A stretch of 64,000 bases of DNA, taken from Verrucomicrobiota bacterium (GTDB lineage: Bacteria; Verrucomicrobiota; Verrucomicrobiia; Limisphaerales; JADLHS01). The translations under genes and the position numbers were made by a program. The notes under the pieces are model-generated. The model made no database searches. It saw only the letters and a program-made list of their open reading frames with translations, and was not told the DNA's origin. Shown piece after piece: positions 63,244 through 64,000 of this stretch. Position 1 is the first letter of the stretch. Each line of letters opens with the position of its first letter. The stretch lies in assembly GCA_013140495.1 (NCBI GenBank), contig JABFSR010000080.1, positions 1-64,000 on the forward strand, read 5' to 3'.

Positions 63244-63378
63244 TCACGGCGCGACCTTGAGGCGTTCCGTTTCCTCGACTTTGCCGCCGAGCAGAAAGCC
63301 GTGTTCCTTGTAGGAGCGCAGCATGAAATGCGTGGCCGTGGAGAGCACGCCCTCGATGGTGGAGAATTTGAAAAACAT
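63244..63378 (-). pseudogene. Duplicated 3' stub of an Lrp/AsnC-like gene
   Basis: Translates MFFKFSTIEGVLSTATHFMLRSYKEHGFLLGGKVEETERLKVAP*; 63244..63339 repeats 63905..64000 at 94/96 by eye. Confidence 0.75.
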
Positions 63379-63383
63379 AAACC

Positions 63384-63626
63384 TCAAGCCAGTTCCGCGA
63401 CGTTATCGTCCTCGTATTTTTCGATGAGCACACCGAGAACTTCCATCAGCGAAGCCAGCGGATGGTTTTCATCCTCGCCCACTTCATCCACGAGCCGGTC
63501 GAGCAGTTTCACGAGTTGGCGGTATTCGCGCTCGTTGTGCGGCACGCGCAACGTCGGCTCGACCTGCGGCCAGGCCTGAAATGCTTTTTCAATCTGTGCA
63601 GTGGACATAACTATCTCTCTTTCCAT
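63384..63626 (-). CDS. HigA-like antitoxin (short, lacking a visible HTH)
   Basis: LRVPHNEREYRQLVKLLDRLVDEVGEDENHPLASLMEVLGVLIEKYED resembles the N-terminus of COG5499-type HigA. Confidence 0.7.
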   Translation of the reverse strand: MEREIVMSTAQIEKAFQAWPQVEPTLRVPHNEREYRQLVKLLDRLVDEVGEDENHPLASLMEVLGVLIEKYEDDNVAELA

Positions 63627-63901
63627 TTGCCGGTGTCATACTCGGCGTGCGTCAGCACGGCCCGAATATACACTTTCCGGCGATTATAGTGAATAGCCGC
63701 GACGAGGCGAGCCTTGTTGCCGCCGATGTTGAAGACGGTCAATCCACCGACCTGATCTGCGTGCGGCAGCAAGCTCCGAAGTTCGGCGAAGTTTGCTGGA
63801 TTGTTCCGTTTCAGAATCCGATACCAATGTGTCAGTCCGCTCGTCGTCACCGGATGTTTCTCAGCAAATTCATTCAGCCGTTTGCGCGTGATGATATGCA
63901 T
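63611..63901 (-). CDS. higB: HigB-family toxin (mRNA interferase)
   Basis: MHIITRKRLNEFAEKHPVTTSGLTHWYRIL...GGLTVFNIGGNKARLVAAIHYNRRKVYIRAVLTHAEYDTGKW. Confidence 0.88.
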   Translation of the reverse strand: MHIITRKRLNEFAEKHPVTTSGLTHWYRILKRNNPANFAELRSLLPHADQVGGLTVFNIGGNKARLVAAIHYNRRKVYIRAVLTHAEYDTGKWKER

Positions 63902-63904
63902 GAC

Positions 63905-64000
63905 TCACGGCGCGACCTTGAGGCGTTCCGTTTCCTCAACTTTGCCGCCGAGCAGGAAGCCGTGTTCCTTGTAGGAGCGCAGCATGAAATGCGTGGCCGT
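63905..64000 (-). CDS. 3' end of Lrp/AsnC-like protein running off the window
   Basis: ...TATHFMLRSYKEHGFLLGGKVEETERLKVAP*; AsnC-type ligand-binding C-terminus. Confidence 0.55.
   Translation of the reverse strand, partial: TATHFMLRSYKEHGFLLGGKVEETERLKVAP

Overview
This is a 64 kb, gene-dense bacterial chromosome window. Gene content, codon bias and repeat style suggest Verrucomicrobiota (an inference, not tested). Housekeeping genes include thiL-tsaE-tsaB, enolase, a ParC/GyrA-type topoisomerase subunit, isocitrate dehydrogenase, dinG, hemG/hemY, carbonic anhydrase, an M42 peptidase, a CNT nucleoside transporter, dinB, a RodZ-like protein, pgsA and an aminotransferase. The centrepiece is a respiratory complex I cluster (nuoB-C-x-D-E-F-G-H-I-J-K-L-M, about 30.15-43.87 kb) with no recognisable nuoA or nuoN. 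Its gene junctions are loaded with extra material: a translationally coupled small membrane protein between nuoC and nuoD, an antisense tRNA-Gln(CUG) between nuoE and nuoF, long imperfect palindromes at G/H and I/J, and two diverged GxxExxY-family genes (J/K and L/M). Each GxxExxY gene is bracketed by inverted arrays of GCAAAG-type repeats; the L/M pair shares 33 identical bases. Together these look like a small repeat-bounded cargo unit that inserted twice in one operon, and this is the best candidate here for an undescribed element. Other leads are an ATGA-overlapping AAA ATPase plus TOPRIM/DUF4276-like pair, an overlapping small-protein plus nucleotidyltransferase pair, and a HigB/HigA-like module flanked by a 96-bp direct repeat that duplicates the 3' end of a neighbouring Lrp/AsnC-like gene. 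There is also a POT transporter with a compositionally odd multi-helix insertion, and an A-B-B'-A' LamG surface protein. All identifications are by eye; no searches were run.
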